64,000 nucleotides of DNA from Nostoc sp. UHCC 0302 (GTDB lineage: Bacteria; Cyanobacteriota; Cyanobacteriia; Cyanobacteriales; Nostocaceae). This document shows positions 45,519 to 55,551 of the stretch, piece by piece. The stretch is taken from contig NZ_CP151099.1 in NCBI RefSeq assembly GCF_038096175.1, positions 3,938,501-4,002,500 on the forward strand, read 5' to 3'. The notes below the pieces were generated by a model. That model did not search any database and had not been told where the DNA came from. It worked only from the letters and a program-made list of their open reading frames with translations. Both the position numbers and the translations under genes were made by a program. Position 1 is the stretch's first letter. Every line of letters starts with the position of its first letter.

Positions 45519-46760
45519 TTAAGATTGATAAGTAGAAAGCGGGAAATAAGCGTGAATTTCAGTACCTTGCTGATGCACAGATTTAATTTCTATCTGGCCA
45601 CCGACAAGTGAAACACGCTCTTCCATCCCTAACAAACCCAAGCTTCCACCCCTTGTAGCTTTCTCTCGTGCTGCTTCCACATCAAACCCAATACCATCAT
45701 CCCGGATATCTAGATGCAAATGAGTTTCTTGTTGCCATAATTCAATTGTTACTCGTTGCGCTTTGGCGTGCCGCACTATATTAGTTAAGGCTTCTTGGAC
45801 AATGCGAAAGCAAGTTGTCTCCAAGTTTGGTAAAAGTTTAGTCTCTAAAGGCAAAGCTATAAATTCCCCAATGATTCCTGCTCGCTGGGTTTGGCGGTCT
45901 ACATACCAACGCAGTGCTACTACCAATCCCAAGTCATCCAGTAATGATGGTCGTAAATCCAAGGAAAGGCTACGTACCTGTTGAAGTGCAACCTCAACAA
46001 TGCTAATACTTTCTTGTAATGGTGATGCTGTCTGAGTCGCAGCAGATGAATATTGTATTGTTTGCAAATTGATTTTGACTGCTGTTAATGCTTGGCCAAT
46101 TTCATCATGTAATTCACGAGCAAGACTCCGCCGTTCAGTTTCTTGAGCTTCAATCAACTTACCCGAAAGTGTTTGTAGTCTCTCTTGCGTTTTTAGCTGG
46201 ATTTCTTCTGCTCGCTTGCGTTCTGCAATTTCGTTTTTTAATTCTTCATTGATTTGTGCTAGTTCTAAAGTCCGTTTCTTGACTTTTGTTTCTAACTCTT
46301 CATTAGCTAAGTGTAGCGCATTCTCTGCTTGCTCTCGCTGTGTAATTTGATATTGTAGTTCTCGGTTCGCTGCTTCTAGTTGTGCCGGACTGGGTAGTGC
46401 GATCGCTTTCGGTACTAACGGTACTAAAGCTAATGCTGTGTATACTGAGACAAATGCTGTTATCGCTTTGAGTAACCCTGATAACCAATAAGTTGGATAC
46501 CAAAGTGTCCAAATTTCCATTAAATGGGTACTACCACAAGCAACAATAAAAGCACCAAATAGCAGAAATATCCAATTAAAAGGCAAATCTTGCCGCTGAC
46601 GAACAAAATAAATCAGCGCCACAGGAATTGAATAGTAAGCCAATGCAATTAACAAATCAGAGACAATATGCAGTCCTACTAACTCTGGCTTCCAGAGGTA
46701 GCAGTATCCATGAGGCATAAATTGTCCAAAAGCAAATAGGCTTTTCCATAATTCGGACAT
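45519..46760 (-). CDS. Ethylene-receptor-like sensor kinase (EBD-HisKA_3)
   Basis: 413 residues. The N-terminal three-helix domain (about 26-120) carries Asp35, Tyr42, Ile72, Cys75 and His79, each exactly ten positions after the ethylene/copper residues of ETR1. A coiled coil (about 125-205) leads to a HisKA_3 domain with His218 (RRSLARELHDEIGQAL) and a GHKL ATPase (VQEALTNIVRHAKAQ, RDDGIGFD, GLLGMEERV), the arrangement of NarX/DesK-type kinases that pair with NarL regulators. The sensor domain is closely related to that of the 37461-39434 kinase (for example FIVACG-THLM-IWTLWYP), so a duplication preceded divergence of the kinase parts. Confidence 0.92.
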   Translation of the reverse strand: MSELWKSLFAFGQFMPHGYCYLWKPELVGLHIVSDLLIALAYYSIPVALIYFVRQRQDLPFNWIFLLFGAFIVACGSTHLMEIWTLWYPTYWLSGLLKAITAFVSVYTALALVPLVPKAIALPSPAQLEAANRELQYQITQREQAENALHLANEELETKVKKRTLELAQINEELKNEIAERKRAEEIQLKTQERLQTLSGKLIEAQETERRSLARELHDEIGQALTAVKINLQTIQYSSAATQTASPLQESISIVEVALQQVRSLSLDLRPSLLDDLGLVVALRWYVDRQTQRAGIIGEFIALPLETKLLPNLETTCFRIVQEALTNIVRHAKAQRVTIELWQQETHLHLDIRDDGIGFDVEAAREKATRGGSLGLLGMEERVSLVGGQIEIKSVHQQGTEIHAYFPLSTYQS

Positions 46761-47352
46761 ATTAAACTTTAGATACTAATGAACAAATATTTTCAATGAA
46801 GAACTAATTACTTAACTAGTTTTCTAGATAAAAATAGCTTTTATCTGCTAATTGCTTGTTACAGATTTAGTTCTTTTTCACCTAATTACTAAGGTTTTTA
46901 CTGCATTTAAATTGAGATTTTAATAAGTAGACATAAATCTACTGAAGATACTTTGTAATTTCTACTTTAGCGCTAAAGCACAAACTTCAAACTTTAACTT
47001 TTTAACAAAGGTATAGTATTTTGCTTTTTATAGAATAACAAAATTTATTGATGAGCGATCGCAACTACTTCTTTGTAACTTTTTTACTACTTTTTGCTGC
47101 GTCATAAGTAGGTCGGCGGAGAAATTAAAGCTATTGTTACAAACATTCATCTCTATATAAGAAAATTTAAAGCTGTTGCAGAGAAAAAATCAGCTGAGAG
47201 GGTTGAAACTGTGTAGGTGTGTAAGCGTATACAGGGTGTAAAAGAAGAGTTTTTTTACACCTTCATAACAGATTGGTTTCTAAAATTTCCCAGTATTCCG
47301 CAAGCAGATGCAAAAATTCGTTTTAATTCTTGAACAATGTCTGATGCTTGTT
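46761..47352. other. Spacer upstream of the minus-strand kinase operon
   Basis: About 590 bases, AT-rich, one HIP1 octamer near 47055. It probably holds the promoter of the kinase-regulator operon. No gene or repeat supported. Confidence 0.45.
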
Positions 47353-47949
47353 TTAATTTTTCATTCCCGACAATTGCCAAATTTTCCAGAAATAACTAGA
47401 AATCCAGTTGGTAATAATATGAGCGGCGATTGGCACTAACAAGTTGCCAGTTAAGAGGGCGCTATATCCCAGTATTATCCCGATTATCGTTGCCCAAATC
47501 ACATAAGGCCATTGTTCCGAACCGCTAAGGTGCAATATGCCAAAGCAAAGACTAGATACAATCACAGCCGTATGATCTAAGCCCAAAGCTGGCAGCATCA
47601 CACCTCTAAATAATAATTCCTCACTTAACCCTGGTAGCAGCCCCAGCCAAATTAAGTCTGGTAAAGCTAAGGGCTTGAGCACCATTTCTAAATAATAATC
47701 TGCACTTTTACGGTAGGGAAGGCATAAGCGATAAGCTAAGCCACTCAACGCGGTAATGACAATTCCCAAAGTCACACCCAGCAGCAAACTCCTTGGGTTC
47801 CAATTCCAGGAAAATAGAGAAAAGTTGCCAAATTGTAACGACAGCTTGGCGACTATCAACAAAATGATTGCAGTCGCTCCCATCGCCCCAAGTACTTGGA
47901 AACGCGTTAAGTATGGAATTTCTGGCTCTTGTTTTTGTTGTTCAACCAC
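47353..47949 (-). CDS. CPBP-family intramembrane protease (Abi-like)
   Basis: 198 residues with about five to six membrane helices. The catalytic motifs of the CPBP (CAAX protease and bacteriocin-processing) family are visible: GLSEELLFRGVMLPAL with the paired Glu and Arg, FGILHLSG with the His, and NLLVPIAAHIITNW with a second His. These are glutamate-type membrane proteases; substrates in cyanobacteria are mostly unknown. The gene stands alone. Confidence 0.88.
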   Translation of the reverse strand: MVEQQKQEPEIPYLTRFQVLGAMGATAIILLIVAKLSLQFGNFSLFSWNWNPRSLLLGVTLGIVITALSGLAYRLCLPYRKSADYYLEMVLKPLALPDLIWLGLLPGLSEELLFRGVMLPALGLDHTAVIVSSLCFGILHLSGSEQWPYVIWATIIGIILGYSALLTGNLLVPIAAHIITNWISSYFWKIWQLSGMKN

Positions 47950-47965
47950 GGGTTTTTAAGGGAAT

Positions 47966-48008
47966 GGGGAGCAGGGGGCAGGGGGCAGGCGGCAGGGGAG
48001 CAGGGGGA
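47966..48008. repeat. Heptameric tandem repeat (STRR)
   Basis: About six degenerate copies of GGGGGCA/GGGGAGCA between the CPBP and DUF3326 genes, followed by an SDR-like GTAGACGC piece to about 48086. Confidence 0.8.
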
Positions 48009-48090
48009 CAAGGAAGAATAATAAATCCTGTACAGACGTGTAGACGCTCTTAGAGCGGCTTCTCGTAAGAGTATAATCGCGTCTCTACTT

Positions 48091-49158
48091 TTAACTCCTC
48101 ACTACTGACTGTAAAGACAATAATTGAGGACTGAGAGCGGATGGATTGATGCCTGCTTTGTGTGCTACCAATACACCTACTGCCTCTAAATATGAGTTTA
48201 CCTGTATCGATTTGATCCCCAACGGTTGGGGAGGAACTTTTATTAGAGTTTTATTTTCTTTGACTGTAATTATTTGACATCGCGTCTGCTGATTTAAACT
48301 CAATAAGGCACTACTGCCACAAGCAGTTGCAGGTACAATCACAGCATCCACTTGATCTGCCCAAATATCTGTTTGTAGAGATGTAGTTCCTTTATCTATG
48401 ATAAATTGCGGGGCGCGACTCAGCCCAACAAGCACACTTGGTAAAAACGTGTAACCCAATTCTTCGGCGGCGGAACGAGGAGATAAATCAGGATATGGAG
48501 GGGCGCTAGCTAAAGCAGGTGAATGGGCGCAAGGAATTTGAAAGGTTCGCACTATTAAATGGCTAATTACAGCTTCAGCACCCGCTAAAGGATCGACGCC
48601 TTTACCGTGACGGTAGTTTTGTACTGCCTCTTCATCCATATCATCAGGGAAACGGGCGACAACTGCGATCGCTTCTGCTCCTGCTTTGTTAATTAATATT
48701 TCGGCTGCCCTTAACAAGCTATCTGGGTTGCCAATTGTCCCCCAACTCGCCCCTGATGGTGCAGTTCGCAATTCGACATTTAAGGGGGCATCAGTGATTA
48801 CGTAATCTGTTAATGTCAATCCTAGTGTCGCCCTGGCTGCATCAGCTGCCTGTAGATGTCGCAGCCGCAACTCTGGCTCTATGCCGTGATCTAAAAGTAA
48901 ACCGATTTTGTTATTATGTACGAGACGTAATCCCCAACATCCAGCAGCAAATTTGTCAAGCCCGTATCCTTCTACATAAAAAGTATTAGGGAGGTTCCAG
49001 TACAAACTTGCGCCGTTAAGGACGTTAGGATGAGTAATTAGGCGATCGCACACTTGTGCCATCACCTTGGCAACAGGTAGGGCATCCCCAGCATAACCGC
49101 CAATGGCAGCCCCAACGCCAGTTGGTATAATTAAAATAGCGGTGTATGGAAGTTGCAT
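48091..49158 (-). CDS. DUF3326 protein, unknown function
   Basis: From the ATG at 49158 the protein has 355 residues and begins MQLPYTAILIIPTGVGAAIGG, a glycine-rich opening typical of DUF3326. An ATG at 49212 would add 18 unlikely residues (Ser/His-rich). Later motifs are LRLVHNNKIGLLLDHGIEPE, DYVITDAPL, AVVARFPDDMD and VIVPATACGSSALLSL. It looks like a globular cytosolic enzyme of a cyanobacterial family with no known activity. Confidence 0.8.
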   Translation of the reverse strand: MQLPYTAILIIPTGVGAAIGGYAGDALPVAKVMAQVCDRLITHPNVLNGASLYWNLPNTFYVEGYGLDKFAAGCWGLRLVHNNKIGLLLDHGIEPELRLRHLQAADAARATLGLTLTDYVITDAPLNVELRTAPSGASWGTIGNPDSLLRAAEILINKAGAEAIAVVARFPDDMDEEAVQNYRHGKGVDPLAGAEAVISHLIVRTFQIPCAHSPALASAPPYPDLSPRSAAEELGYTFLPSVLVGLSRAPQFIIDKGTTSLQTDIWADQVDAVIVPATACGSSALLSLNQQTRCQIITVKENKTLIKVPPQPLGIKSIQVNSYLEAVGVLVAHKAGINPSALSPQLLSLQSVVRS

Positions 49159-49235
49159 ATTGAGTGCTGAGTGGGAACTAAAGAGTGAAAAGTGATGAGA
49201 AGTTTTACTCATAACTCAAAAATACAACTCAGCAC

Positions 49236-49262
49236 GGGCTAAACGCCCCGCTACCGCTAACA
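49236..49262. repeat. SDR, same family as 4112-4134
   Basis: GGGCTAAACGCCCCGCTACC and the following GCTAACA match the 23-base unit at 4112-4134 apart from three extra bases. It is surrounded by repeated GACTCAG(CAC). Confidence 0.75.
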
Positions 49263-49266
49263 GGAC

Positions 49267-49452
49267 TCAGGACTCAGCACTAACTGTAGTGACAACGGCT
49301 TCAACAGCAGCCTTCTGCTGTGATACATCAACAGACGTAACAGCCCAACGTAGGGGTTCTCCCTGTTTCTTTAACTCTGCTTCAATTGCTTTTTGCAACT
49401 CTGTAGGAGTTTCTTGCAGGTCAATTTCGGCGGTGATAAAATGAGTGGTCAT
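49267..49452 (-). CDS. Small conserved-looking protein, unknown function
   Basis: 61 residues (MTTHFITAEIDLQETPTELQ...) with an alternating polar/hydrophobic pattern that fits a small alpha/beta domain: strand, helix (ELQKAIEAELKKQG), strand (LRWAVTSVDV), helix or strand. No cysteine or signal. I recall similar short proteins in cyanobacteria but cannot name a family. Confidence 0.6.
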   Translation of the reverse strand: MTTHFITAEIDLQETPTELQKAIEAELKKQGEPLRWAVTSVDVSQQKAAVEAVVTTVSAES

Positions 49453-49621
49453 TGCGGTTAATCCTGTTGTTTTCTAGTTTATAGAATAACCGATTTCATG
49501 TGTTATGAAATACTTATGTCACTTCTCAATCTTAGTAATAGGTAATTTGTCATAGTAATCGCAGTTTATTTAAGAACAATTACTGACATCTGACAAATTA
49601 CCCCTTATTAACATTAGCAGA

Positions 49622-49939
49622 TTAGTTTTTACCAAATTGCAACTGGTAAACTATTTCCTCTTTTTCTGTCTCAACTGTCAAATCAGAAAGTGGTTTGGCA
49701 ATACAAAGCAATACATAACCTTGTTTTTGCAAATCTGGACTAACGCCCATACCCTCAGTTTGATCCACAGTTCCTTCACTTATTTGACCGGCACAAGTCG
49801 TGCAAACGCCAGCATGACAAGAACTTGGTAAATCTAAACCAGCGGCATCGGCAACTGATAATATAGTTTCATTTTCGGGAACTTGCAAAGTATGAGTTTT
49901 ACCTTGATGTTGAATTTTTACGGTGTAAGTTTTAGGCAT
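49622..49939 (-). CDS. Plant-type [2Fe-2S] ferredoxin
   Basis: 105 residues from MPKTYTV (an ATG two codons upstream, 49945, is the alternative). The cluster ligands are Cys41, Cys46 and Cys49 (SSCHAGVCTTCAG) and Cys79 (YVLLCIAKP). Unlike the main photosynthetic ferredoxin the region reads SCHAGVCTTC instead of SCRAGACSTC, and EGMGVSPDLQKQG replaces the usual loop, so it is a secondary ferredoxin with a different partner. Single gene with a spacer of about 300 bases to acnB, in which I see nothing further. Confidence 0.93.
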   Translation of the reverse strand: MPKTYTVKIQHQGKTHTLQVPENETILSVADAAGLDLPSSCHAGVCTTCAGQISEGTVDQTEGMGVSPDLQKQGYVLLCIAKPLSDLTVETEKEEIVYQLQFGKN

Positions 49940-50253
49940 ATACAATCATGAACGTGATGTAACAATAACTCTGAATCTTAGCTCAGAGGTTCAGTGGACA
50001 AATGAAATATGTTATCTGATGAACAAACACACAACTAAGTGGAGAAAAGAGAATTATTTGCAAACAGCTTTATTGGCAAAAATAGCTATAAAGTGATAAT
50101 GATAAGTCCTTGCTGGACAAAAAACTTAAAGTGAGCCTTCTCACTTCCTGTTAGTTGCACCTGTAAAGACTTGTGAGGTAAATGCTGTTGAAACTAGGGA
50201 AGTGGGTGTAAACACTATAAACATTGCTTGACTGAATATTTTGGAGTTGTAGA

Positions 50254-52920
50254 ATGCTGGAATTATATCGTAAACACGTTGCCGAAAGAGCAACACTAGG
50301 AATTCCCCCCTTACCTTTAGATGCAAAACAAACATCTGAACTATGTGAATTACTAAAAAATCCGCCAGAAGCAGAAGAAGCAGAAACATTATTGCATTTA
50401 TTGCGCGATCGCATTCCTCCTGGTGTGGATGCAGCTGCCTATGTTAAAGCTGGCTTTCTTTCTGCCATTGCTAAAGAGTCAATCACCAGCCCTTTAATTA
50501 CACCCATAGAAGCAGTGCAATTGCTGGGGACAATGGTAGGCGGTTACAATGTGCAAGCTTTAATCGATTTGCTGCAATTGCCCACCGTTTCTGTATCAGA
50601 CTCTTCAGAAACCCCACTGGTAATGGGGGGACAAGGAAAGGAACCTATCGCTGCATACGCCGCCACCGCTTTAAGCAAAATCATGCTGGTGTATGACGCC
50701 TTCCACGATATCTTCGAGTTATCGAAAACAAATCCTTTCGCCAAGCGAGTGATTGACTCTTGGGCAGAAGCTGAGTGGTTCACTACTCGCCCAACTGTAC
50801 CAGAAGCTATCACAGTTACCGTTTTTAAAGTTCCTGGCGAAACCAACACCGACGACTTATCCCCCGCCACCCAAGCTAGCACTCGCCCAGATATTCCTTT
50901 ACACGCCTTAGCAATGCTAGAGACACGGCAACCGGGAAGCTTGGAAACTATTGCCGAGTTGAAGAAAAAAGGGCATCCTGTCGCTTACGTGGGAGATGTT
51001 GTTGGTACAGGTTCCTCACGGAAATCTGCGATTAACTCCGTATTGTGGCATATGGGAAATGACATTCCCTTTGTCCCAAATAAACGCTCTGGGGGTTATG
51101 TTTTAGGTAGTGCGATCGCGCCTATCTTCTTTAACACTGCTGAAGATGCCGGTGCTTTGCCCATTCAATGCGATGTCACCAAGCTAGAAACAGGCATGGT
51201 GATTACCATCCATCCTTACAAAGGCGAAATCACCAACGAAACAGGCGAAGTCATTTCTACCTTCACCCTCAAACCTGATACCATCCTTGATGAAGTTCGT
51301 GCAGGTGGACGCATCCCTCTACTGATTGGACGTACCCTCACCGACAAAACAAGGCACGCACTCGGTTTAGAACCCAGCACTGTTTTCACTCGTCCCTACC
51401 AACCCAACGACACAGGTAAAGGCTTTACACTCGCACAGAAAATCGTCGGCAAAGCTTGCGGATTAAGTGGTGTACGTCCTGGTACATCTTGCGACCCAAT
51501 TATGACTACCGTTGGTTCCCAGGATACCACAGGCCCCATGACCCGCGACGAATTGAAAGAACTCGCCTGTCTCGGTTTCAGTGCAGACTTAGTAATGCAG
51601 AGTTTCTGTCACACCGCAGCATATCCTAAACCAGTTGACATCAAAACTCACCACGAACTACCAGACTTTTTCTCGCAGCGAGGTGGTGTTGCCTTACGTC
51701 CTGGTGATGGTATCATTCACTCTTGGCTAAACCGGATGCTGCTACCCGACACAGTGGGAACTGGCGGCGACTCTCACACGCGCTTCCCCTTGGGTATTTC
51801 CTTCCCCGCAGGTTCTGGCTTAGTAGCATTTGCAGCGGCTTTGGGTGTCATGCCTTTAGATATGCCAGAGTCGGTATTAGTCAGATTCAAAGGTGAATTG
51901 CAACCGGGTGTCACCCTGCGAGATGTAGTGAATGCCATTCCCTACGTCGCAATTCAAAAAGGTTTGCTGACAGCAGAGAAGAAGAACAAGAAAAACGTCT
52001 TCTCCGGGCGAATTATGGAAATTGAAGGCTTACCAGATTTAAAAGTTGAACAAGCCTTTGAACTTGCTGATGCCACTGCTGAACGTTCTTGTGCAGGTTC
52101 TACAATTAAGCTGAGTGTAGAGACAGTTGCTGAATATCTGCGTTCTAACGTAGCGCTGTTGAAAAACATGATAGCAAGAGGCTATCAAGATGGCCGTACT
52201 ATCCTGCGCCGTGTTGCCAAGATGGAAGAGTGGTTAGCAAATCCTGTGTTACTCGAAGCTGATGCAGATGCAGAGTATGCTGAAATTATTGAAATTGATT
52301 TGAACGAAATCAAAGAACCAATTGTAGCAGCTCCCAATGACCCCGATAATGTTAAGTTATTATCGGAAGTTGCTAATGACCCAGTACAAGAAGTATTCGT
52401 TGGTTCTTGTATGACGAATATCGGTCATTATCGGGCATCCGCCAAAGTTTTAGAAGGCGCAGGTGAAGTAAAAACTCGTTTGTGGATAGCACCACCAACG
52501 CGCATGGATGAACACCAACTCAAAGAAGAAGGTGTGTATAGTGTGTTTGGTGCTGCGGGTGCGCGGATAGAAATGCCTGGATGCAGTTTGTGTATGGGTA
52601 ATCAAGCACGAGTTGCTGATGGAACAACAGTGTTTTCAACCTCAACGCGTAACTTTAATAATCGCATGGGTAAAGATGCACGAGTGTATCTTGGTTCAGC
52701 GGAATTAGCAGCAGTTTGTGCGCTGTTAGGACGTATTCCCACAGTGCAAGAATATTTAGATACTGTGGCGAAGAAGATTAATCCTTTTGCTGATGATTTG
52801 TATCGGTATTTGAACTTTGATCAAATTGTCGGTTTTGAGGATGAAGGGCGCGTGATTAAGTTGGAAGATATGCCGAGAATTGAGGATATTTTGGGTATGC
52901 CAGCTAGTAGTTTGCATTAG
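50254..52920 (+). CDS. acnB: Aconitate hydratase B
   Basis: The 888-residue enzyme converts citrate to isocitrate in the TCA cycle (and 2-methylisocitrate in some bacteria). It has the AcnB order: HEAT-like N-terminal domain ([19 protein letters not shown]), the swivel domain ([20 protein letters not shown]), and the catalytic part with [30 protein letters not shown] and [11 protein letters not shown], which hold the three [4Fe-4S] cysteines. Length is normal. A GGAG ribosome site precedes the ATG. It stands alone and ends in a hairpin shared with the convergent DUF262 gene. Confidence 0.97.
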   Translation: MLELYRKHVAERATLGIPPLPLDAKQTSELCELLKNPPEAEEAETLLHLLRDRIPPGVDAAAYVKAGFLSAIAKESITSPLITPIEAVQLLGTMVGGYNVQALIDLLQLPTVSVSDSSETPLVMGGQGKEPIAAYAATALSKIMLVYDAFHDIFELSKTNPFAKRVIDSWAEAEWFTTRPTVPEAITVTVFKVPGETNTDDLSPATQASTRPDIPLHALAMLETRQPGSLETIAELKKKGHPVAYVGDVVGTGSSRKSAINSVLWHMGNDIPFVPNKRSGGYVLGSAIAPIFFNTAEDAGALPIQCDVTKLETGMVITIHPYKGEITNETGEVISTFTLKPDTILDEVRAGGRIPLLIGRTLTDKTRHALGLEPSTVFTRPYQPNDTGKGFTLAQKIVGKACGLSGVRPGTSCDPIMTTVGSQDTTGPMTRDELKELACLGFSADLVMQSFCHTAAYPKPVDIKTHHELPDFFSQRGGVALRPGDGIIHSWLNRMLLPDTVGTGGDSHTRFPLGISFPAGSGLVAFAAALGVMPLDMPESVLVRFKGELQPGVTLRDVVNAIPYVAIQKGLLTAEKKNKKNVFSGRIMEIEGLPDLKVEQAFELADATAERSCAGSTIKLSVETVAEYLRSNVALLKNMIARGYQDGRTILRRVAKMEEWLANPVLLEADADAEYAEIIEIDLNEIKEPIVAAPNDPDNVKLLSEVANDPVQEVFVGSCMTNIGHYRASAKVLEGAGEVKTRLWIAPPTRMDEHQLKEEGVYSVFGAAGARIEMPGCSLCMGNQARVADGTTVFSTSTRNFNNRMGKDARVYLGSAELAAVCALLGRIPTVQEYLDTVAKKINPFADDLYRYLNFDQIVGFEDEGRVIKLEDMPRIEDILGMPASSLH

Positions 52921-52932
52921 TAAATAAAGTAG

Positions 52933-52949
52933 GGTGGGTATTGCCCACC
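52933..52949. terminator. Hairpin between convergent acnB and the DUF262 gene
   Basis: GGTGGG-TATTG-CCCACC, 12 bases after the acnB stop and seven before the end of the minus-strand gene. Short T-run only, but well placed to stop both transcripts. Confidence 0.5.
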
Positions 52950-52955
52950 TAATTA

Positions 52956-54743
52956 TCATTTTTGAAAAAGCTGAAAAATAGCTAGTAACTCAGGCCCTTC
53001 TACAGGTACTGTAGAAGAGTCTTTTCTTGTAAAAGCTGTTTTACCAACAAATGATACTGTTATTTGCGGAGGAATTGTAATTCTAATTACTGATAATCCT
53101 TTATATAATATAGTGTCAAACTTTGCTAATACTTGCGTTTTCAGTGGTACGGTAAGAGTAGAGTTTTGAATAGCATTACTTAATATCCTTACATATTGCT
53201 CTGTATCTTTAGCTTTGTTGTGTAAATTTGCTTCTCTGTCAATCCCGACGACATATCTACCATTAATTTCAATAGGTTGAATTTTGTCTATTTCTTCAAT
53301 TTTATCAGCATCCTTTTTCGAGTCAGTTACTCCAATATGAATATATCCATCTGTAGCTGATCCTAAATTTGCAATTCCACAAATTGTTTCAATAATTTTT
53401 TCTACTAAATCATGATTTAACTTTCTGCTAGGAGACAAATCAAGTAAGCCTTGCTTACATTCATACCTTGTTGTTTCTATACGAGAACGACGTAAAGAGT
53501 TTTCAAAATCTAGTGCTAACTCAACTCCGTGTCCGAGTACTGGTGGTTCTCTTCTAGCAAAAAAATCTTGAATCAATCCCTTTGTTTGGTTAATATTATT
53601 TTTTCTGTCTTCTGTTTTTGTGTAGCGATGGCTTAAATCTAGTCTTTGTTGAAGATTCTTTAAAGCATTCATGATACCTGATGGATCTGTTGGAGAAAAC
53701 TCTTGGTGAATTATTAAATCAAAAAAAGCCATGAAAATAGTATAAAATGCAGTTGGTATTGGATTATTACTTTTAGGATTTACTATTTTCAACAAACACT
53801 TGGATTCTGAACTATAAGATTCTATACTTTCCCTCAATATAGAAAATGTTTTTATTATTTCTTCTTCAAGCCTTTTAGGCAGATAAGTTATTAAAGCATT
53901 TTCAAGTTTTTGAGCATAGGAACTATTTGGATCATAAAGATCATCGAAACGTTCAGTACTGCGTGATAGTGGCTCATTTAACAAAATAGATGCAACAATA
54001 TCAGCAATCATCTGCTCATCTTCACTTTCTCGTAACTGTATTACATTAAGAGCACCTTGTTTACACCATATTGTGTCATCAGCTTGAATTTTATAACCTT
54101 GATTAGATTGTTTGGAATCAATACTAATTTCTGGCATTTCAGGAAGACGTAATATTTTCTCAGAATCATCTCCACGTAGCTTCATCGCAATTGTTCTTAC
54201 CACTTCTGCAAATAGGGTAGTTACTCCTGCTTGTCTTCTCTCTTGACGACTTAAATGTTTACCACTTGAATTAATTCGACCAAAAATTTCTGTAATATCT
54301 TCTTCCTCCATTGCAGTATAAACTGTTACTGCTAATAGATAATCCACAATATCAGCACATTTATTTTTGGCAAGAATTTTAGCACTATTGTCTTGTATTT
54401 TTTCAAAAGTACCATCTTCTGCTAATTGTCTAGCATAGGAAAATTCATCAATATCAAAATATTCATTTTCAAAGGCGAATGTATTTTCAATAAAACTAAA
54501 AATTGCATTTAATCTTTGCATTCCATCTATAATTTCATACTTCCCACTACCATGTATTTGGGGGCGTTCTGCTAGCAAAATAAGAGGTATTGGATATTTG
54601 AGTAAAATACTTCCAATTAATTTTTCTTTTTCTGATACTGTCCAAACAAGCTTTCGTTGATACTTACGATTTACTAACAAATTACCTGAGCGATAGAGCC
54701 GATAAGCCTCATTAACGGTCATTGGACGAGGTGCAGTACTCAT
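52956..54743 (-). CDS. DUF262 - AlbA_2 (Schlafen-like) fusion, possible defence protein
   Basis: 595 residues. Residues about 8-190 are a DUF262 domain (ParB/Srx-like NTPase and nuclease of GmrSD-type systems): NRKYQRKLVWT, EKEKLIGSILLKYPIP, and EIIDGMQRLNAI with Asp73-Arg77 at the DGQQR position, then EIFGRINSSGKHLS. A helical middle follows. The usual DUF1524 nuclease is absent; instead residues about 418-595 look like an AlbA_2 domain of Schlafen type (TTRYECKQGLLDLS, VEKIIETICGIANLG, GYIHIGVTDSKKD, VIRITIPPQ). It is AT-rich and alone. Anti-phage function is an inference from the domains. Confidence 0.82.
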   Translation of the reverse strand: MSTAPRPMTVNEAYRLYRSGNLLVNRKYQRKLVWTVSEKEKLIGSILLKYPIPLILLAERPQIHGSGKYEIIDGMQRLNAIFSFIENTFAFENEYFDIDEFSYARQLAEDGTFEKIQDNSAKILAKNKCADIVDYLLAVTVYTAMEEEDITEIFGRINSSGKHLSRQERRQAGVTTLFAEVVRTIAMKLRGDDSEKILRLPEMPEISIDSKQSNQGYKIQADDTIWCKQGALNVIQLRESEDEQMIADIVASILLNEPLSRSTERFDDLYDPNSSYAQKLENALITYLPKRLEEEIIKTFSILRESIESYSSESKCLLKIVNPKSNNPIPTAFYTIFMAFFDLIIHQEFSPTDPSGIMNALKNLQQRLDLSHRYTKTEDRKNNINQTKGLIQDFFARREPPVLGHGVELALDFENSLRRSRIETTRYECKQGLLDLSPSRKLNHDLVEKIIETICGIANLGSATDGYIHIGVTDSKKDADKIEEIDKIQPIEINGRYVVGIDREANLHNKAKDTEQYVRILSNAIQNSTLTVPLKTQVLAKFDTILYKGLSVIRITIPPQITVSFVGKTAFTRKDSSTVPVEGPELLAIFQLFQK

Positions 54744-54917
54744 AAATTATTATTTAAAGTAACTTTAAGAATAAATTATACTTTAAAAATTTAAAAACCC
54801 CGGTTATACTTGGAACAATTGTGTTGTAAAGAAATAGGTTATCGCACCCTCCCATTTAGCATTCAAACCTAACCACCCAAATCCTTTCCCTACAAGCTAA
54901 GGGCGAGAAATCCGGCT

Positions 54918-54954
54918 CCCCTCTCCGCGTCGGAGAGGGGCTGGGGGAGAGGTC
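54918..54954. repeat. Hairpin repeat left of the DUF559 gene
   Basis: CCCCTCTCC-GCGTC-GGAGAGGGG followed by CTGGGGGAGAGGTC. The same design is present in reverse orientation at 55408-55445. Confidence 0.8.
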
Positions 54955-54994
54955 ATATCATGTATGAATAAACACAAATTTTTATACTTTATAC

Positions 54995-55414
54995 ATGAAT
55001 AATCCAATACCAAAGCAACCCTTGCCACGGAAAGATGAGGAAAATCGCAATATTATCATCGGACAAAAAGTAAACTCAGTTAAAGTGCAACGTGCCAAAG
55101 AACTTCGCCAGCAAATGACACCAGAAGAAAAAATACTTTGGCAACATCTTCGTGCTAATCGCTTGCATGGTTTACACTTTCGTCGTCAGCAAATTATTGA
55201 TGGTTTTATTGCAGATTTCTACTGTCACAAAGCTGGATTAGTGGTAGAAGTAGACGGAAAAATTCATGAGCAACAAGTCGAATATGATCTAGAACGAGAT
55301 AAAGTTTTGTTAGCGAAGGGACTGCGTTTATTGCGGATTAAAAATGAAGAAGTAATACAGGAAATTAATAAGGTTTTGATGTGTATTTATAAAGCTTGTT
55401 CTGAAGAGACCTAA
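54995..55414 (+). CDS. DUF559 (Vsr-like) endonuclease-fold protein
   Basis: 139 residues with the DUF559 pattern: AKELRQQMTPEEKILWQHLR, FRRQQIIDGFIADFYC, LVVEVDGKIHEQQVEYDLER and LRLLRIKNEEV. The acidic residues in IADFYC and VEVDGKIH fit a PD-(D/E)XK-type nuclease related to Vsr. DUF559 genes are widespread and mobile in cyanobacteria; no function is proven. The stop codon lies inside the right-hand inverted hairpin repeat, so the last few residues (EET) are encoded by the repeat. Confidence 0.85.
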   Translation: MNNPIPKQPLPRKDEENRNIIIGQKVNSVKVQRAKELRQQMTPEEKILWQHLRANRLHGLHFRRQQIIDGFIADFYCHKAGLVVEVDGKIHEQQVEYDLERDKVLLAKGLRLLRIKNEEVIQEINKVLMCIYKACSEET

Positions 55415-55460
55415 CCCCCCAGCCCCCTTCCCTACGAGGGAAGGGGGAGAAATCTGGCTC
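55408..55460. repeat. Hairpin repeat right of the DUF559 gene
   Basis: GACCTAACCCCCCAGCCCC followed by CTTCCC-TACGA-GGGAAG and GGGGAGAAATCTGGCTC. Its core is the reverse complement of the left copy in layout. GAGAAATC-GGCTC also occurs directly beside the left copy (54906). Confidence 0.8.
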
Positions 55461-55551
55461 TTTCAAAAGTAAAACTAAACTTATGAATCAAAATGACATT
55501 GCTACTCCATAGAGCGATAGAGTAAAAGTGCAAGATTAACAGGAGGTAGCA

